From the NCBI GenBank assembly GCA_015179025.1, contig WHUX01000125.1, forward strand, positions 1 through 64,000: 64,000 nucleotides of DNA. Reading direction: 5' to 3'. Below the pieces are notes generated by a model. That model did not search any database. It was given only the letters and a program-made list of their open reading frames with translations, and had not been told where the DNA came from. The DNA is from Terfezia claveryi. Its lineage: Eukaryota > Ascomycota > Pezizomycetes > Pezizales > Pezizaceae. Positions 1-12,756 of this stretch are shown here, one piece after another (positions within the stretch are counted from its first letter, which is position 1; the number at the start of each line of letters is the position of its first letter). A program made the position numbers and the translations under genes.

Positions 1-27
1 GAGTGGATCATAATGTTGACCTGGATC

Positions 28-2339
<2,312 letters not shown>

Positions 2340-3531
2340 TCTGGGTTCGGCCGCTATGGTTTGTAGCCGGTCGGAGGGAAGGTATATGTGGAGGTGCCGA
2401 CCAGACTATATGTGGAGATAAAGAGCTGTTTATTCCTGAAGCTGCAAAAGTGGAGCGGAGCGAGGTGGAGTGATACCAGTTTCCAGGTTCCCCGGTTGAT
2501 GACTCAGCAGCGACAGGAGCCATTACTTAGGTAATGACCGTATCACGTGAGAGTCCAAATCATAATTGCAATTGGGAATCGAGATAACCCTCATCCTCCC
2601 CTCCGCAGGTACGTTACTGAGAATTCTACCACACTTCATTTTAGGTGGGTCAATTGAAAATTTGCAGTTGTGCTATATTAGAGCTAGTTTTGTCATGCCA
2701 AGGCATTGCATAACTGCAGGTTACTATCACGCAGTTTAAGAATTGGCCACTACTATATATATAAGGTGTGTAGGAACGTAAGAATGAATAGTACTTACGT
2801 AAGTATTACATATGTGAGCGTACATGGGTAAACATATATCTGTGACAGTATGTATAAACATATATATGAATACGTATATGTGTAAGTAAATATATGTATA
2901 CGTATGTGCATGCTCCAAAGAGGGGAAGGACCAGTTAAAGGAGGTAGAGTGATTTGAGCTTGGACAGAAGGTATGGAAAAGAGAATCGTAGTATGACACG
3001 AAGGGCTTTTTACCAGTCTTCGCCTCGCTACGGACTGGCCTATTTGAAATACACTTGGTATTCGATAAGAATGTATATAAGTTAAGAACTATTGCGGAGT
3101 TTTCAAGCAAAAAAATCGGGTACCTTCGCAACCCAATCAATGGGGCAAGGTTAAGGAAGTATATAGGAGGCGAACTGATGAGTTAGGCGGGATAGTATGG
3201 AGTTGTGAGGCTGTTTTAGTCTGGTTGGCACAGGCTGTTTATACCCTTCTTTGTCTGTTTTTGATATACCCCGTCCCACGCTTTTGGGGGGGATACTGTG
3301 GGACTAATTACCACTTGGCTGCATACGTGATTGATGATTACTTAGATAGGAAGCTTTGCTAGATATTTCGGGCTAGGCTTGAGGCTTGGCATGACCTATA
3401 AGGTCATATGCCAGCTACATAGACTTGGAGAATCCATGCTTCGTTAAACACATCATATCATCCCACAGATCCCACCTGCTTCTTCATCCTCAACCTATTA
3501 CAACACAGCACTAACACCCAAAGAAGTCCTA

Positions 3532-3640
3532 ACACTACAATTCCAGCCAAAGGAGTCTCTAAGGTAAGCTGGGTTCTTCAGGGTGTAGATATTCATGTGG
3601 GACGCAGCTAACGGTGGTTTTGAGGGAACGATACAGCATA
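3532..3640 (+). repeat. Direct repeat copy 1 (~109 bp)
   Basis: This block, beginning ACACTACAATTCCAGCC and ending GATACAGCATA, recurs at 3664-3770 with a few substitutions and a 2-nt length difference. Shared internal words include CTCTAAGGTAAGCTGGG and ATGTGGGACGCAGCTAAC. The two copies are separated by 23 bp and lie just upstream of the gene starting at 3896. Confidence 0.85.
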
Positions 3641-3663
3641 CCGCACTGACAGCCAAAGGGGTC

Positions 3664-3770
3664 ACACTACGATTCCGGCCAAAGGGGTCTCTAAGGTAAG
3701 CTGGGTTCTTCAGTGTGGATATCCATGTGGGACGCAGCTAACAGTGGTTTTGAGGGAACGATACAGCATA
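3664..3770 (+). repeat. Direct repeat copy 2 (~107 bp)
   Basis: Second copy of the block at 3532-3640, in the same orientation, ending about 125 bp before the start codon at 3896. It may be a duplicated promoter or 5' leader segment; the sequence itself shows only the duplication. Confidence 0.85.
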
Positions 3771-3895
3771 CACCGGTGACTGGCCTCAGATAGTTATCTC
3801 ATTTGCGCTTTCCTCCTAGTGTCTCCTTTACCTCACGAATACGGGCTAAACATATATCACCCTTCCCTCTTACTCATTATTTATACTATACCATC

Positions 3896-4818
3896 ATGTC
3901 TTTCCTCGGTCGAAATGTTGCCCGCTCTGCTTCCCGGCTAAACCACACCTCGTCCAGAATCATTTCCTCCGCTGTGGTCTCACCTTTGCGAACTGCTTCT
4001 CTCGTTACTCGAGCGGGGAATAAAAATAGCAACAAGCAGCGAAAGTTGAATTGTTTTACATCCTATAGCAATATGTCCCAAGATCAAGCGGAGGCCAGAC
4101 TAGGGTTCAGATTCGGCTCACTCAAAGAGATACCGGTTAAAGCGATGTTGAACAACAATAAACAGGAGGGTGGGCTGAGCCTGGATGAGATGAAGGAGGA
4201 GGTATATAAGGAGATAGTGCGTTATTTACGGATTGAAGGTATTTTGGTAGTCAGAGTTTGTTGCTGGTAGTGCTAATAAATGTTGAAGGTTCTCCTACCG
4301 AAGCGAATTCGGATTTCAAAGAGGCTAATATCAATCACTTGGTTTATGCTATCATCAGTCCTATCCTCGAATCTTTTATCCTGAGGACGGGACGCGAAAA
4401 TGTAAAGCTACTTGCGGAGAAAAAGATTTTTTCTAAAGATAGCGAGACGGGCGGAGAAGAGGAAATTGTTATTGTGGATCTCATTCAAGTGAGAAGAGAA
4501 GACTTCATCCTCATAGTAGAGGCAAAGCGATCTTCCCTTGGCCAGGCCATGAAGCAATGTTTACTTGCCATGAAGGATATGTGTGATAATAATGATGTGG
4601 GTGAGGTATTTGGTTTTGTTACGACAGGGAAGAGCTGGAAAATGCTTAAATACAATGGTGCGTCATTTGAGATGAGCGAAGATATGTTGATACTATTTGA
4701 TAGGATGGCCTCAGAGAGGCAGCGATGGATGGATAGTCATTCGATCGTGGTGGAGTGTATTTATTTTGCGTTGAGTCATGGAGGCATGGAGGGGAAAGGT
4801 GTGGTTGTGGAAGAATAA
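3896..4818 (+). CDS. Unknown protein with PD-(D/E)XK nuclease-like core and mitochondrial-type N-terminus
   Basis: Two exons, 3896-4238 and 4289-4818, with a 50-nt GT-AG intron that holds a GCTAAT-like branch site; together they give 290 aa. I do not recognise a named family. The N-terminus (MSFLGRNVARSASRLNHTSS) is rich in Arg and Ser with no acidic residues, as in mitochondrial presequences. The C-terminal half contains a strand with Asp (IVIVDLIQ), then FILIVEAKR followed by a Gln-containing helix. This spacing resembles the D...ExK...Q core of the PD-(D/E)XK nuclease superfamily. The start at 3896 is preferred over an in-frame non-ATG extension upstream. The neighbours are unrelated. That it is a gene is fairly sure; nuclease activity is inference from motif spacing only. 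Confidence 0.75.
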
Positions 4819-4928
4819 GTGATGGTTCACGGAGTTTTTTTTGAAAATTTTCTTATTTGTATGTAAATAATAGGGACTTCGTGTGTTTTCGTTTTTTGTT
4901 TGTTGCGTGTCCTCCCCGAGATTTATTA

Positions 4929-6187
4929 CAGTCGCACCTCTTTAACCGGAAAACGTGCTATTACGGACGGGCTTTGGCTATACCGGACAAGGAATCTCAA
5001 GAATAAAAATAAGGGTTGTCACCAATTTAAAAAACTGCTTAACCACCCTTGTTGCTTAACCTTAGTGTGGGGTACCCGTGCAAATCGACAACGGCAACCA
5101 GCCAATCAGCAATCATATCATGGTTAAGCAACTTTAAGCAAGTTAAAGCACTCCAGAGTGCTTTAAACCTGCTTAAACCTGCTTAAGTTGCTGAGTCATA
5201 AGGCAGTGAACAACTCCATGAACTCAACGAAGGCGAATCAAGCTCCACAACCGCAATCACCAACGACTTCACGGTGTTCTCTCTGAGCTCCCACCCTCCA
5301 TCTGGCCAACCAGCTCAATCCAGCCCACCATCCCCATCGGAAGAGCCAAGTACACGCCCCTCATCCAAACGACCGATCGGTAAGACGTCGGCGTCGGCGT
5401 CGGCGACAGAGGTTACAAAGCATGGGATAAATCAGACATAGGAAGGCTTGTTGGATGGATGGAGGATAATCAAGAGAAGTTAGGTACGAGGGAAGCAATC
5501 TGCTCATAGACCTCTTACTTGAACGGGGGGGGGGCATGCTGGCTTCGTTTGGGGTATGCAGAATAGGTATGCGGAATAGGTACATATGCAGCATGCTAGA
5601 GTATGCAATGCTGGAATGGCTGTGTTAATTTGCCCCATGAGTCAGCAGTTAAATAAAATGCAAATGGTTGTCGCAAGAGGTATCAGCAATTAAATCACAT
5701 TCTCATCTCTATTTGGTTAAACACCTAGGTTAAGCAACAAGGGTGGTTAAGCAGTTTTTTAAATTGGTGACAACCCTTAATTAATATAAGTGGTGGTCAA
5801 TTGTCATTTCTATTAAGTTAATGTCAATTACGAAGCGCCTTGGCAAGCACCTTGGTATTTTGGCCTCACCTCTCATTGGCCAGTTACGAAATATTGAAAT
5901 TAAATTAGCACTTTAGTCAACATCACATCACGACACAACATCAGACACAACATCACGATATCACAACATTGCCCAATATTGCAGCATCCACTCGAATTAG
6001 CGACCTCCTTACACTGTCAGATCTTACTTATTAACTATAGAATTATGTCTGTGCCTTCCAATATGCTTCTTTCCTTTGATCTAATCGTGTTGCGGTGTGA
6101 TGATGTTCTCTTGTTGCCCCGCCCGCAAAATTTTGTTATACCGGACGCTAGACTAAACCGGACGGGATCCTAGGGATTTATGCAGTC
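4929..6187. mobile_element. Decayed pogo-like (Tc1/mariner superfamily) DNA element, carrying a nested MITE
   Basis: The left end starts CAGTCGCACC and contains repeated CCGG-centred words (TTTAACCGGAAAACG, TATACCGGACAAGG). The right end near 6135-6187 holds inverted relatives of these (TTATACCGGACG, AAACCGGACGGG). A similar left end occurs at 27298. No transposase survives. The middle is taken up by the nested element at 5012-5777. The outer limits are approximate. Confidence 0.55.
5012..5777. mobile_element. Non-autonomous mariner-type MITE with ~50-bp terminal inverted repeats
   Basis: The left arm (about 5012-5062, beginning AGGGTTGTCACCAATTT) is matched in reverse complement by the right arm (about 5727-5777, ending AAATTGGTGACAACCCT). 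Both ends are flanked by TA (5010-5011 and 5778-5779), the target duplication of Tc1/mariner elements. The 766-bp body encodes no transposase. It sits inside an older decayed element. Confidence 0.8.
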
Positions 6188-7648
6188 CAGTTTCAACTGT
6201 AAGCGAACACCTACTTTAGATGGACTTTTTGTGAGCGTACAATATACTATCGGTGTTTGGGCAAACCTAGCACCCAGTGATCACGTTTTGTCCTAGCGGT
6301 TACACTCTCCAACACTTTTCCATAGCACACTTGTAGCACCATATGCCTCGAGCTTACAGCGATAAGCACTACGATAACGAAGCCTTTGTTTATTTGAACA
6401 ACTTTCCTCCTCCACTCATAACCTCGTAATCTTACAGACCGGAGGTAGGCAACGGGGGTTAGTGGCGGCTCACAGTTGGTTATTTTTTATTTTTTATTTT
6501 TTATTCATTTGCTGTGTAAATAATAAGGATTGTTAATCGATATATTTCTTGATTCGGTAGTACATACCAGACACTATTTCAGAGTAGTTTAGGGGAGTAA
6601 CTAACCTGCAAATGGTAAATGCATCCACTTAACGGTGCCCTCCCCTATTGACTATTATTTTTAGGATTTTGTGTTAAGTTGATGGAGCTTCGAGCTTGGG
6701 GAATTTGGGTGCTATGAATCCTCGATGATTTCTTGCTTCCTGCAGTGCTGACTGCAAACATAATGTTGTTTATATTTTTGTTTAGTGATTCAAACCCATA
6801 TGATTATGCGTAAGACTAAGAAAACTGGATGGTTGTGTACGCGAAGTGTCAACTCACTAGACTACTAACCAGGCATTTTTTTCTTTTTTTCTTTTGAAGT
6901 CTATACGTCTACGGAGCCTTAGGCCCTGTTCCCCCATTGCCAATCACCTAATCCTAGAAGACTATGCATAGTTTTCGGCATTCAGTAGTTTTATCCCCCG
7001 CCTCTTCTCTCCTCGTGGCTTTTCTCAGGCTGCCTCCTCTATCCTAGGGCTCAACGGATGAGGAAAGGGTTTCAATAGGAATTGGTAAGAGAACACTTCT
7101 AGAACCAATTTTGCTGGCATAAGCTAACATCTCTCAGAATTCGGAGTGTCGCCAGAGTCATTCTTTCAAAACGAAATTTTCCAATATAGCTAGCATCTCT
7201 CTCAGACAGATTCGCCGTCACGCATAAAATCAGCCGCCTCAACAACGGAACTCGAGTCGCTCCGCAGTCTCTTCAAGGCTTTTCCTCTCTCCCAGATTTA
7301 ATTATGCTTTCATAACTAACATCTGTTCTAGGGCTCGAGGATAGTACCAGCATCCCCCAAGTGCTTTTGTCTCCTCCTTGGCTCTCTCAGCCCTCTACTT
7401 CATGCAATCGATGTGGATACCGCCAGCTCAAAAGCAATTGTGGGTTAAAAAGAACCTGATTTACATTTACTGCGACCAATTTTGGACTGCTTACAATATT
7501 GATACTGCTCCAACGAGAGGAGAAAATTTAAATGTTGTCTTATACCAATTACCTTATCAAACAACATTCGTCCGACCAGTGTATCCAGGCCGGTTATCTT
7601 TGTTTGAATTAGTTCGTGAAACGTAGAGATAAAACTGATAAATAAAAC
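6188..7648. other. Spacer with no supported gene
   Basis: Low-complexity DNA, including repeats of TATTTTT at about 6481-6507. A ~30-bp segment near 6406-6440 (containing CACTCATAACCTCGTAA) reappears near 60670-60700. The short ORF at 7378-7626 has no recognisable features and no splice partners. Confidence 0.5.
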
Positions 7649-8098
7649 TCACTCAGGCAAAGTACTATCCAACTTCACAATAATCCTGTTCAGAACACCT
7701 TCTAATACTTCCATTCTTACTACCAGCGCCTTGAGTCTCTCGTCCAATATTTCAACTCTTCTCCTCGGATTATCTTCTACTGGCCTTTCTTGAATATCAG
7801 GCTGCCCTTCTTGTACATCAAGCCCCCCTTCTTGTACATCAAGCCCCCCTAATTGTACATCGGACTGCAATTCTTGAAAATTAGGCAACCCTTGAATATT
7901 AGACTGCTCTTCTTGAACATTGTGCTGCTCTTCTTGAAAATTGGACTGCTTTTCCTGAATATTGGACTGTCCCTCTTGAATTTCGCCCTGCCCTTCTTGA
8001 GCCTCGGGCTCTCCCTCCCCCCCTTGCACTAGTTGCTCAATAATGAGTCTTGGGAAAATTTCGTAAAGTATAGAGATATACATATCGCTGGTTGACAT
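7649..8098 (-). CDS. Gln/Glu-rich octapeptide-repeat protein with C-terminal coiled coil (hypothetical)
   Basis: Single-exon ORF of 149 aa if it starts at the internal Met (MSTSDMYIS) at 8098; it stays open to 8218. After a short N-terminal part (IEQLVQGGEGEPE) come about ten degenerate units of 6-9 residues such as EEQSNIQ, EKQSNFQ, GGLDVQE and EGQPDIQ. At the DNA level these form a ~24-bp minisatellite (about 7790-7990), two units of which are virtually identical. The last ~35 residues form a Leu/Val heptad-like helix (RRVEILDERLKALVVRME). I recognise no family. It lies alone in a transposon-rich spacer. It could be a lineage-specific gene or a chance ORF held open by the in-frame repeat. 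Confidence 0.4.
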   Translation of the reverse strand: MSTSDMYISILYEIFPRLIIEQLVQGGEGEPEAQEGQGEIQEGQSNIQEKQSNFQEEQHNVQEEQSNIQGLPNFQELQSDVQLGGLDVQEGGLDVQEGQPDIQERPVEDNPRRRVEILDERLKALVVRMEVLEGVLNRIIVKLDSTLPE

Positions 8099-8218
8099 TG
8101 CTGTGTTTTGCATACTATGCAAGTTAGCTTTGCACGCGAATTTTAGATATTTTGGGTGTCCTACTTGAGTACTGAGTTTATATAGATTCTTGCAATATAC
8201 AAATATTCGAATATTCAA

Positions 8219-10755
8219 TTATTCAGGGTGGATATTTGCTTCTTAATAATTAAGTATGGGCCTACTTATAGACGTCAGCAAGGGAATTCGGCACTGGTAG
8301 AGTGGCGCGCACTTTACCATATAGCATAGTAGGTGGCATGCCGGTCTAGATTACACTATCTGGGACTTGTCTCGACTATGACTTACTATCACTGACGACT
8401 GTTAGGAATTCGTTGGGAAGGCAGAATTCAAACTTGAGAATGTTATAGCCTTGTTGGCTTGAAAAGTTTTTGAGACTGTACCCTACCTAGTCTGTTGGAC
8501 GGGGCTAGAAGGATCTTTCGGCCACCCAAGGCTCATCTCGGGCCGCTCCGTTGCCGGGACTAGCTACAGTTTGGTTCCCGGTCATGACGGCCGATTAGGG
8601 GGCAGGTCATCCTGTTGCAATTTCCGCTTCTGACTCACCACTTCATGAACGTCCTCTTATCAACAAACAACTGTGTCTCAACATCCTCAATACCATTCTT
8701 TTCCATTATGATCTCGCTGAAGACCCCTCTCTGTCTCTATACTCCTCCTCAGAGGTCCTAGCCTCCTCCTCCCCTCTGAGACTTGCTCCTCCGATTCCAA
8801 GTCCTCAGCGACAGCAAAGCCTTCTCTTGATATCCAGATTACGCCTGCATATTGGGGATACTGCAGAGTCAAACTCCAATAGGATTGAACAGTATTCAAC
8901 GACCCAAGAAACACAACCCTTAAGCTGGTAACACAAATGCCATGATCCATAGGCTTTACAATTTTAGTATATTGGTTTTAGTATGCGACTGTTGATGTAG
9001 ACACTTTCACGCTGGCACCTCTATAACTGGGTCTTATGGAGACGAAATCGACGCAAGCAAATGAAACTTGCGAGATATCCTTAGGAAAAACACGCCGAAA
9101 CGAGGTATGTATTGCAACAAACATGGAATGTCTACCGCTCTGAGGTTCCTGTGGGAAATACTCTCACGTGACACAAGCCGACATCACGGGAAATGCAGGA
9201 ACACCCAAAATGGCTAATTGGGCGGATATGGTATGAACTGAATATGGCTAATTGGGCAAGAAAGGAAAATCATAAAAAGGCTGTAAATTGATAGTGGAAA
9301 TAAGGATTTCTTTTCTGTAGAGTACTAGGACCATAGCATTAGTACTATAGCGATATCTAGATCACTCTGTTATTAATTTGAATATACGAACTCTACTCTC
9401 TTCACGATTCCTTCGCTCAATAACCTCATATTCTTTGGAGTAGAAATTAACCTAGAATCCAGTCGGGGTTTTGGCTAGCTCGTCATAATCCTATTAAAGG
9501 GAAGTGTATGAGTACATCAGTACAGTATAAAGCAAGAAATCATTGCGCAGTCATAATTATTTAATGCCTTCCATCGCAGCTTAATTGCTGGCAAATCACC
9601 TGCTGGGGCCTTCAAATTTGGGTCTCAAATGTATGTTTTGATTTTGTAGTCCTTATGTATTTGAATTTAATTTCAGGGAATACTTCTCAAAGGTCAAGTG
9701 AGATTTACTACTACTTATTGTATGCAAATCTAGTACGCGCAGTACCAGAGAATATTTCAAGATAGAGTGGAACCTAGGGGGTGAAACTGATCGATCAATA
9801 CTACAATTATCTTCTACAACTGACATTATGGTAAGATGGGAATGTCATGGTATGCTGGGTAATATCGTAGTATATTGCGTTGAAGATGTTGCTTGAACAG
9901 TATTGCTGGTTGCATTATTGAAGAAAGTTTCAATTCCATAATGGACTGGTTATACCGGAATAGGCTGGATTCTGCAACCATGTATATATAGCAACTAGTT
10001 GAAAGAATTCCACAGCAATGATAGCAACCCAACTGTTTCCCCAAAAGCAACAATACTCGAAACAGTCAGCTCCAATATAATCCACTCAATAGGGAAGTAA
10101 TAAGCTATTTCACATCAACGCAATTTGAGTGGTGGATTAAAACTTGTCAAGCAACAAATGCATCTGTCAGGCACAGAAAATTATGTGAATGGGATTGTGG
10201 TAGCGTTGATTTTTGCCAAAGCGCGCTCATCATGAGTCTGCGGTAAAGAAATGATAAGAAGCTATCTCGCATCAATGCAACTTGGACAAATATAACCTGG
10301 TCAACCAGCAAACTAACATACCCAACAGAATGATAACATAAGACCGCAGAAGATAATGACGTCCATGAGGACTTCCACTCGTCCGTTATTCCCATAAGGA
10401 CATAAGAGCGTTTGATTATTCTATTAGGCCCTACAGGCTGTCGACGTCAAATCTGAATTCGGAGTCTATGCAGTCACGAATTACTACTTGGGGAATTTGG
10501 ATGGGGACTACTTCCCTTTGGGGTTGCAGCCTTATCAGGGGATCTAATTTCTCCGCAACAATGGCAACTCTTGATGCGCCAGCATGTATTCTCATAGCGC
10601 CATCTGACCCCTCCTAGTTGTCATTAACATCGAATAAGGAACCAAAAGTGGCTATACAGAAAGTCAGCGGGTAATTCGAATCTGTATGGAGACTATGCCG
10701 CCCGCGCACTGTATAAATCACTTCTACTTCTGACAATAAACAAGAGAGTTTCTTA
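8219..10755. other. Spacer with no supported gene
   Basis: AT-rich sequence with scattered short direct repeats, for example TGGCTAATTGGGC at about 9211 and again near 9245. Two similar segments lie around 10085-10150 and 10235-10300. Small ORFs on the minus strand (8687-8950, 9826-10053, 10147-10395) show no recognisable protein features. Nothing else was found. Confidence 0.5.
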
Positions 10756-11522
10756 ATAGCTATGATACCCTTGCGATTCTCGATGCATGCAAAATTCTCT
10801 CTTCACGATCCAGACTACCTCCCAACCGCCCAAACTTACGATTGCTTACAGACATTTCGTCTAGACCACAGCTGACCCACCAAGCCTTGCCAATAAACGG
10901 ACGATTTCCCTCTTTGACCCAGAAACAATTCTATTGGCCCTTAGCTGGCGCATAATCGACCCAAGTTTAATTGCATGCACCCTCTCAGCTTGGGGAGTAG
11001 CCATTATAAACCCGGAACTTCCAAAAAGCAATGTGGAATATACTTATCAACCGCATTCAGATCAGGCAAGGACATGCGAGTATTCGCCTGAATTGACTCC
11101 GTCCTCTATGCACAGGATGTGGAGACTAAGGCAATGGTTTTGAAGGACAGGAAGACCCATGGAGCAGGAGTAACAGCAATTATTGCTCGACCGGACACCT
11201 TTTCTCTTTCAACGGGATCATACGATTATAACCTCCGGATAGTGGACCTACGCAACGAGGGTGCAAGTTGGTTGGGCAAATCAACCTCGGAGGTGGTGTG
11301 TGGAGGCTAGGAAAGCGAGGTACTGATGGCGATCAGTTATTGCAAGCTGCATGTATGTTGGGCCCAGATTGGTGGACTGTGGGGAAGACCTGATGACACC
11401 CAGCGTGGTGCCAAGGTTTGAAGAACATGGGAGCATGAACTAGGCCTGTGATATCGGACATTATGGTACCCTGTAGCTTCTATAACAAAGGGTATGCATC
11501 TGGGACATCAAGAATTAATTAG
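10756..11522 (+). pseudogene. Decayed DPH7/WDR85-like WD40 gene (diphthamide biosynthesis)
   Basis: Fragments in different frames still match the C-terminal WD repeats of DPH7, the methylesterase step of diphthamide synthesis on elongation factor 2. At 11158-11265 there is HGAGVTAI...LSTGSYDYNLRIVDLRN. A frame change follows, then GGGVWRL (about 11289) and QAACM (about 11342). Next come an FEEHGSM-like stretch (about 11417), CSFYNK (about 11474) and finally VCIWDIKN (about 11491). Stops and frame changes interrupt the series, and no continuous ORF exceeds ~70 codons. An older N-terminal part may begin near 10756. Identification rests on the order of these motifs and is fairly good. That it is dead is clear from the interruptions. 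Confidence 0.6.
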
Positions 11523-11595
11523 GTAAACCGATCTATGTAGCATACCATTATCCGCTAGCAAGATATCCTACCAGACTAGATATCCTATAGGTGTT

Positions 11596-12485
11596 TTAAA
11601 CAATGGTCTCCAACTCCTTGGCGTATGCCACTGTGTTCTCGATGATGTTCCCGGCCTCTAATACTTCTCGGTTCTCATCGTCTTGTGGGAAATAAATCCG
11701 TCCGTCTTGGATGTGCCAGCCCTTCTATATGGGAATTAGCAGCCTGCTCTTGAGGCCTTGCTGTGCTTGGGCTTACCTCTGTAGCGAACTCAACAACCTC
11801 TCTTTCCGAGCTTAAGAAAAACAAATTTATTCCGTTGAGAATGGGAATGGATGGGTATGCCTTTTCTGAACACATGGCGATTTCATTGCGGATAGTATTG
11901 ACAAGAATCTGAGGTAATGTCATTGGAATGCCGTGCTAGAAAATAATTGTTTGACAACGAATCACTGACCCTTGTAAATATCGAATACTCCTCTGACGGT
12001 ACCTCCGAACTCTTGGTCGCATTCCAAACCTTATCATAACTCCCCTCCATCAACCACCTCTCGAGCATCACTGGATATTTAATATAAGGATCCTGCTCCG
12101 GCTCCTCCAGTGTCTCCAATGCCGTATGAAACTCTGCAATATCATTCTTGCTCAACAGCAGTAACAGATGTAGCCCAATGACCTTGCTCTTGTTCGGGCT
12201 AGGTGGGGTGATGCTTTGGTCGTCATAGAACGGTTGAAGTTGGCTGTAGTACCGACTAAACGCTGACTCGTCTTCAGTATGAATATTGATGAGAGCACCA
12301 AGCTCTAGTATTTCTCGTGCTGTAAGGAGGACCGATCTCAGGGTGAATGCTGTCGGGATGAGGGCATTGCGTTGGAGGAGAGCTTTCTTGGCCGCAGTGA
12401 GCTGTTGTGAGGCGGACTGGTAGTCTCGGGATGTGAAGCTTCGTTTGAGGCCTTGGTAAATTAGTTGTAATTCCTTGTCCGCCAT
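11596..12485 (-). CDS. RPN12: 26S proteasome regulatory subunit Rpn12
   Basis: Lid subunit of the 19S regulatory particle, whose PCI-domain C-terminus docks in the proteasome lid in cytosol and nucleus. Exons: 11970-12485, 11777-11908, 11596-11724; 258 aa, matching the family (~260-270). The N-terminal helical repeat part starts MADKELQLIYQGLKRSF. The PCI part contains YPVMLERWLMEGSYDKVWNA and, after the first intron, ILVNTIRNEIAMCSEKAYPSIP. It ends AYAKELETIV. Acceptor choice for intron 1 (11909-11969) was made to keep the conserved ILVNTIRNEIA join; a nearer AG would add ten residues. An upstream in-frame Met adds 17 residues, but MADKEL fits the family start. It is followed downstream in the window by UGGT on the same strand, with no sign of co-regulation. 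Confidence 0.93.
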
Positions 12486-12756
12486 AGTGATGAAGTTGTA
12501 ATCTATAGACGATGTTGGGGTGGTGGGGAATCTCATTGTACGGAACTCGCTTTGCTGCTACCTCACTTACCGGAAAGCTTGGCAATAGCTTTGAGGTATT
12601 ACTAATCGGGATATGCAGTTGAGGATAATTATAACGAATGTAATAAGGGCAGGAGATAGTACTAATTTTCATTAGGCAGACCAAATATGGTATCAATCTC
12701 ATTATGCTATAAAATAATATGCAAAAACCATCACTAGATGCTTATCATCACGAATC

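Larger units (their letters stand above)
2340..3895. other. Gene-free spacer with AT-rich tract and a two-copy direct repeat
   Basis: This spacer lies between the divergent V-ATPase B and 3896 genes, so it should carry both promoters. About 2750-2910 is a low-complexity stretch rich in ATATGTA-like steps. One copy of the dispersed motif TAGTCTGGTTGGCAC is at 3217-3231. A 109-bp direct repeat occupies 3532-3770. No supported gene is seen. Confidence 0.6.

Noticed and set aside
2736..3140. 134-codon minus-strand ORF
   Set aside because: Its composition (Tyr/Ile/His/Thr runs) is a direct translation of the ATATGTA-like low-complexity tract; no domain or splice partner.
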